Below, one piece after another: positions 6,897-9,496 of a DNA stretch of 9,496 nt. Positions within the stretch are counted from its first letter, which is position 1. Each line of letters starts with the position of its first letter. This DNA comes from an uncultured Selenomonadaceae bacterium. Its GTDB lineage: Bacteria; Bacillota; Negativicutes; Selenomonadales; Selenomonadaceae. Location of the stretch: the NCBI GenBank assembly GCA_905236595.1, contig CAJORE010000062.1:1-9496 (forward strand), in the 5' to 3' direction. A program made the translations under genes and the position numbers. Under the pieces are notes generated by a model. That model ran no database searches and was not told where the DNA came from. It saw only the letters and a list, made by a program, of their open reading frames with translations.

Positions 6897-6904
6897 AAAG
6901 AAGG
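6897..6904 (+). promoter_or_regulatory. Ribosome binding site deciding the DUF1232 gene start
   Basis: AAAGAAGG lies six bases before the ATG at 6911. The frame stays open further upstream to 6794, but that extension runs through stem-loops and the tail of a terminator, so the shorter protein is preferred. Confidence 0.6.
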
Positions 6905-6910
6905 CAAACC

Positions 6911-7348
6911 ATGGCGGTCGATACCGACAAAGAAAAACTCGAGGAAGAAATAAAAGACCTCGACATGGAAAAATATTCCAAGGATTATTCCGAGGACAGC
7001 TTGTGGAAAAAAATCCGCGACAATGTCAGTTCGGCGGGACTGAATCTTATCTACAAAGCGTTGCAACTCTATTATGTAACCGAATCCCCCGCCTGCCCTT
7101 TGAAAGTAAAAGCGGGCATCTATGCGGCGCTTGGTTATTTTATCAGCCCCATCGATCTTATCCCCGACATAACGCCCATCGTCGGTTTTGCCGACGATGC
7201 GACGGCGGTGGGCATGGCTCTCGTGTTGGCGCAAGTTTACATTGACGACGAGGTCAAGGCTAAAGCCCGGGGCAAAATACATGATATGTTCGGCATGAAG
7301 GCGCTGGCCAAATTGCCGCAGGAAACCGACGAGGAGGCAAGTGCATAA
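6911..7348 (+). CDS. Small DUF1232 (YkvA-like) protein
   Basis: This 145-residue protein has an acidic, charged N-terminal third (about 1-38) and a central DUF1232 core (about 66-105) with the family signature [20 protein letters not shown], followed by a hydrophobic stretch to about 110 and a charged tail. The family is widespread and of unknown function; members are predicted to associate with the membrane. I chose the ATG preceded by AAAGAAGG at six bases over the longer open frame, whose extra 39 residues would be encoded by the hairpin-rich leader. Its TAA stop overlaps the glyQ ATG by one base, so it is almost certainly expressed together with glyQS. Nothing in the sequence suggests a direct role in glycine charging. 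The domain call is strong; any function is open. Confidence 0.9.
   Translation: MAVDTDKEKLEEEIKDLDMEKYSKDYSEDSLWKKIRDNVSSAGLNLIYKALQLYYVTESPACPLKVKAGIYAALGYFISPIDLIPDITPIVGFADDATAVGMALVLAQVYIDDEVKAKARGKIHDMFGMKALAKLPQETDEEASA
7331..7337 (+). promoter_or_regulatory. Ribosome binding site of glyQ inside the DUF1232 gene
   Basis: GAGGAGG lies ten bases before the glyQ ATG and within the last codons of the DUF1232 gene. Together with the one-base TAATG overlap it supports translational coupling. Confidence 0.7.
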
Positions 7349-8235
7349 TGACCTTTCAACAAATTGTGTCGGCGCTCCAACAATTTTGGTCGGAGCAAGG
7401 CTGCATTTTAGCCGAGCCCTACGACGTCGAAAAAGGCGCGGGGACGATGAACCCCTTCACTTTTTTGCGGGTGTTGGGACCCGAGCCGTGGAACGTCGGC
7501 TACGTCGAACCGTCGCGCCGTCCCGCCGACGGGCGTTACGGCGATAACCCCAATCGCCTTTATCAGCATCATCAGTTCCAACTCATAATGAAACCGTCTC
7601 CCAACAATATTCAGGAGCTGTATCTTGAAAGTTTGGCAAGCCTCGGCATAAACGCCAAGGAACACGACATCCGCTTCGTTGAGGACAACTGGGAATCGCC
7701 GACTTTGGGCGCGTGGGGCTTGGGCTGGGAAGTTTGGCTTGACGGCATGGAAATAACGCAGTTCACTTATTTTCAGCAGGTGGGCAGCCAAGACATAAAA
7801 CCCGTTGCCGTTGAAATAACCTACGGTTTGGAGCGCCTTGCCATGTACATTCAAGGCGTCGAAAACGTTTACGATGTGGAATGGGGCAACGGCGTCACCT
7901 ACGGCGATATTTTCCACCAGAACGAATTTGAACAATCAAGTTACGCTTTTGATTTGTCCGACGAAAAATTGCTGTTTGACCTTTTTGAAAAATACGAGGC
8001 GGAAGCCATGCGCGTTATCGGCGAAGGTTTTGTGCATCCGGCGTACGATTACGTGCTGAAGTGTTCCCACACGTTTAATTTGCTGGACGCACGAGGCGCG
8101 ATAAGCGTCAGCGAACGAACGGCGTTTATCGGTCGGGTACGCAAGTTGGCGCGGATTTGCGCGGAAAAATATTTGGAACAACGGGAAAAATTGGGCTATC
8201 CGCTCATGAAAAAAAACAATCGGGGGGTGGCTTGA
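7348..8235 (+). CDS. glyQ: Glycyl-tRNA synthetase alpha subunit
   Basis: GlyQ is the class II catalytic subunit that activates glycine with ATP; with GlyS it forms the bacterial alpha2beta2 enzyme that charges tRNA-Gly in the cytosol. The 295-residue length is typical. Hallmarks along the protein include [20 protein letters not shown] near the N-terminus, [70 protein letters not shown] and [13 protein letters not shown], all strongly conserved in the family. The ATG overlaps the DUF1232 stop by one base and is preceded by GAGGAGG. The stop codon is one base from the glyS ATG. No frameshift or missing motif is seen. Confidence 0.98.
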   Translation: MTFQQIVSALQQFWSEQGCILAEPYDVEKGAGTMNPFTFLRVLGPEPWNVGYVEPSRRPADGRYGDNPNRLYQHHQFQLIMKPSPNNIQELYLESLASLGINAKEHDIRFVEDNWESPTLGAWGLGWEVWLDGMEITQFTYFQQVGSQDIKPVAVEITYGLERLAMYIQGVENVYDVEWGNGVTYGDIFHQNEFEQSSYAFDLSDEKLLFDLFEKYEAEAMRVIGEGFVHPAYDYVLKCSHTFNLLDARGAISVSERTAFIGRVRKLARICAEKYLEQREKLGYPLMKKNNRGVA

Positions 8236-8236
8236 C

Positions 8237-9496
8237 ATGAATTTATTGCTTGAAATCGGCACGGAGGAAGTCCCCGCCCACGCCATGCCCGGGATTTTGC
8301 GGGACTTAAACGGAAAAGCCGCCAACGGCTTAAAGGAACTGCGCCTTGACTATGCCGCCGTCAGGACAATCGGGACGCCGCGTCGCTTGGCGCTCATCGT
8401 GACCGATCTTGCCGAAAAGCAGACGGATATTTCGACCAAGAGCAAAGGCCCTTCGGCCAAAATCGCCTACGATGCCGACGGCAATTTGACCAAAGCGGCG
8501 TTGGGCTTTGCCAAAAGCAAAAAAGTCGCGCCCGAAAATTTGACCGTGGAGGACGGCTATATTTACGCCGTAACCGAGGAAAAAGGCGCAGAGACCGCCG
8601 CACTGTTGCCCGATTTTCTGAAAAATCTCGTATCTTCCTTGAGTTTCCCCAACAGTATGCGCTGGGGAGATTATTCCTTCCGTTTTATCCGTCCGCTCAG
8701 GTGGCTTGTCGCCCTGTTCGGCACGGAGGTAATCCCCTTTGAAATCGCGGGGGTTAAATCCGGAAAAACTTCCCGCGGACATCGCGTACTGGCAAGCAAA
8801 GACGGTTTTGTCGTGGGCAGCGCCGACGAATACGAGAGCGCGTGCGAGAAAAATTTCGTCATCGCAGACCCCGACAAACGCAAAGCGATAATAAAGGAAC
8901 AAATAAACGACATCGCAGCGAAAAACGGCGGCGCGGCGCAAATCGACGAAAATCTGCTCGAAGAAGTCGTGTACTTGGTGGAATATCCCACGGCACTGTG
9001 CGGAAAATTCGACGAAAAATATTTGCGTCTGCCGCAAGCCGCCGTCGTCACTCCCATGCGCGATCATCAGCGGTACTTCCCCGTGAAATCTGCCGACGGC
9101 AAATTGCTGCCGCTATTCATAACCGTTCGTAACGGAAACGCAGACTTTATCGACACAGTTTGCCACGGCAACGAGCGAGTATTGAAAGCGCGGCTTGAGG
9201 ACGCGGAGTTTTTCTTCAACGAGGATCGCAAAAAGAGCCTTGCCGAACATCGCGACAAACTCAAGACCGTCGTTTATCAAGAAGGCTTGGGTTCGGTTTA
9301 CGAAAAAACCGAGCGGCTCACAAAACTTGCCGAATACATAGCCGAGGCGATTGGCGCGGACGATGCGGACAAAGAACACGCCCTTCGCGCCGCTATGCTC
9401 TCGAAAGCCGACCTCACCACCGGGCTTGTGACGGAGTTCACCGAATTGCAGGGCGTAATGGGCAAGGAATATGCCCTTTTGGACGGCGAAGATGCC
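8237..9496 (+). CDS. glyS: Glycyl-tRNA synthetase beta subunit (5' part, cut by window edge)
   Basis: GlyS is the tRNA-binding partner of GlyQ in the alpha2beta2 glycyl-tRNA synthetase. The frame is open for 420 codons to the last base of the window; full-length proteins have about 690 residues, so roughly the first 60 percent is here. The N-terminus MNLLLEIGTEEVPAHAMP is the classic GlyS opening. Further signatures are GTPRRLALIV, SMRWGDYSFRFIRPLRWLV, SRGHRVL, VEYPTALCGKF, TPMRDHQRYFPV, GNERVLKARLEDAEFFFNED and, near the edge, the HD-like segment LSKADLTTGLVTEFTELQGV. GGGGTGG lies six bases before the ATG. There is a single base between the glyQ stop and this start, so the subunits are translated together in a balanced ratio. 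Confidence 0.97.
   Translation, partial: MNLLLEIGTEEVPAHAMPGILRDLNGKAANGLKELRLDYAAVRTIGTPRRLALIVTDLAEKQTDISTKSKGPSAKIAYDADGNLTKAALGFAKSKKVAPENLTVEDGYIYAVTEEKGAETAALLPDFLKNLVSSLSFPNSMRWGDYSFRFIRPLRWLVALFGTEVIPFEIAGVKSGKTSRGHRVLASKDGFVVGSADEYESACEKNFVIADPDKRKAIIKEQINDIAAKNGGAAQIDENLLEEVVYLVEYPTALCGKFDEKYLRLPQAAVVTPMRDHQRYFPVKSADGKLLPLFITVRNGNADFIDTVCHGNERVLKARLEDAEFFFNEDRKKSLAEHRDKLKTVVYQEGLGSVYEKTERLTKLAEYIAEAIGADDADKEHALRAAMLSKADLTTGLVTEFTELQGVMGKEYALLDGEDA

Larger units (their letters stand above)
6728..6910. other. Intergenic region between the kinase and the DUF1232 gene
   Basis: This 183-base region holds, in order, an intrinsic terminator, a direct repeat TGTCGGTCGG (6795-6804 and 6841-6850), an inverted repeat with 7-base arms (6818-6838) and a larger stem-loop (6842-6878) just before the DUF1232 gene. 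I could not find a convincing -35/-10 pair, so the promoter of the downstream unit is unplaced. Confidence 0.6.

Noticed and set aside
6230..7282. A 350-codon open frame on the minus strand across the kinase end, terminator and DUF1232 gene
   Set aside because: It runs antisense to two well-supported genes and through an intrinsic terminator, and its protein is a low-quality mix with no recognisable family motif.
8330..9067. A 245-codon minus-strand open frame
   Set aside because: It lies fully antisense to glyS, whose conserved motifs are unambiguous on the plus strand; the frame is a codon-bias shadow.

Overview
This window reads as ordinary chromosomal DNA from a bacterium with an outer membrane. 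It carries seven protein-coding genes, one cut by the right edge, and no RNA gene, insertion sequence, CRISPR array or prophage signature that I could see. The gene set is one long bifunctional Rel, a lipid A or LPS-type phosphoethanolamine transferase, a two-subunit glycyl-tRNA synthetase and strong Shine-Dalgarno sites. That combination, plus the Firmicute-like flavour of the Rel protein, fits a Gram-negative member of the Bacillota (Negativicutes-like). The lineage is inferred from memory of families, not from a search; I put it at about even odds.

Left half, minus strand: hypC (hydrogenase maturation chaperone), then 29 bases, then a membrane phosphoethanolamine transferase, then a 178-base gap with GC-rich hairpins and a candidate promoter, then rel, the (p)ppGpp synthetase/hydrolase. 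hypC and the transferase are spaced like an operon; rel may be read through or use its own promoter.

Middle: a short divergent intergenic region (about 4596-4724) separates hypC from a plus-strand two-component system, an OmpR-family response regulator and a membrane histidine kinase overlapping by ATGA. A strong intrinsic terminator follows the kinase. A TCS facing away from an envelope-modifying enzyme is suggestive of local control, but this is inference.

Right half, plus strand: a leader with several stem-loops, a small DUF1232 (YkvA-like) membrane protein, then glyQ, whose ATG overlaps the DUF1232 stop codon by one base, then glyS, which runs off the window. These three look like one transcription unit.

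Two computed-looking starts are better moved inward. The response regulator should start at the GTG at 4725, because the GTG at 4713 is part of its ribosome binding site. The transferase should start at the ATG at 4323, not at the upstream TTG. I did not find a convincing new biological system; the most interesting points are the orphan hypC beside an envelope enzyme and the structured leader of the DUF1232-glyQS unit.
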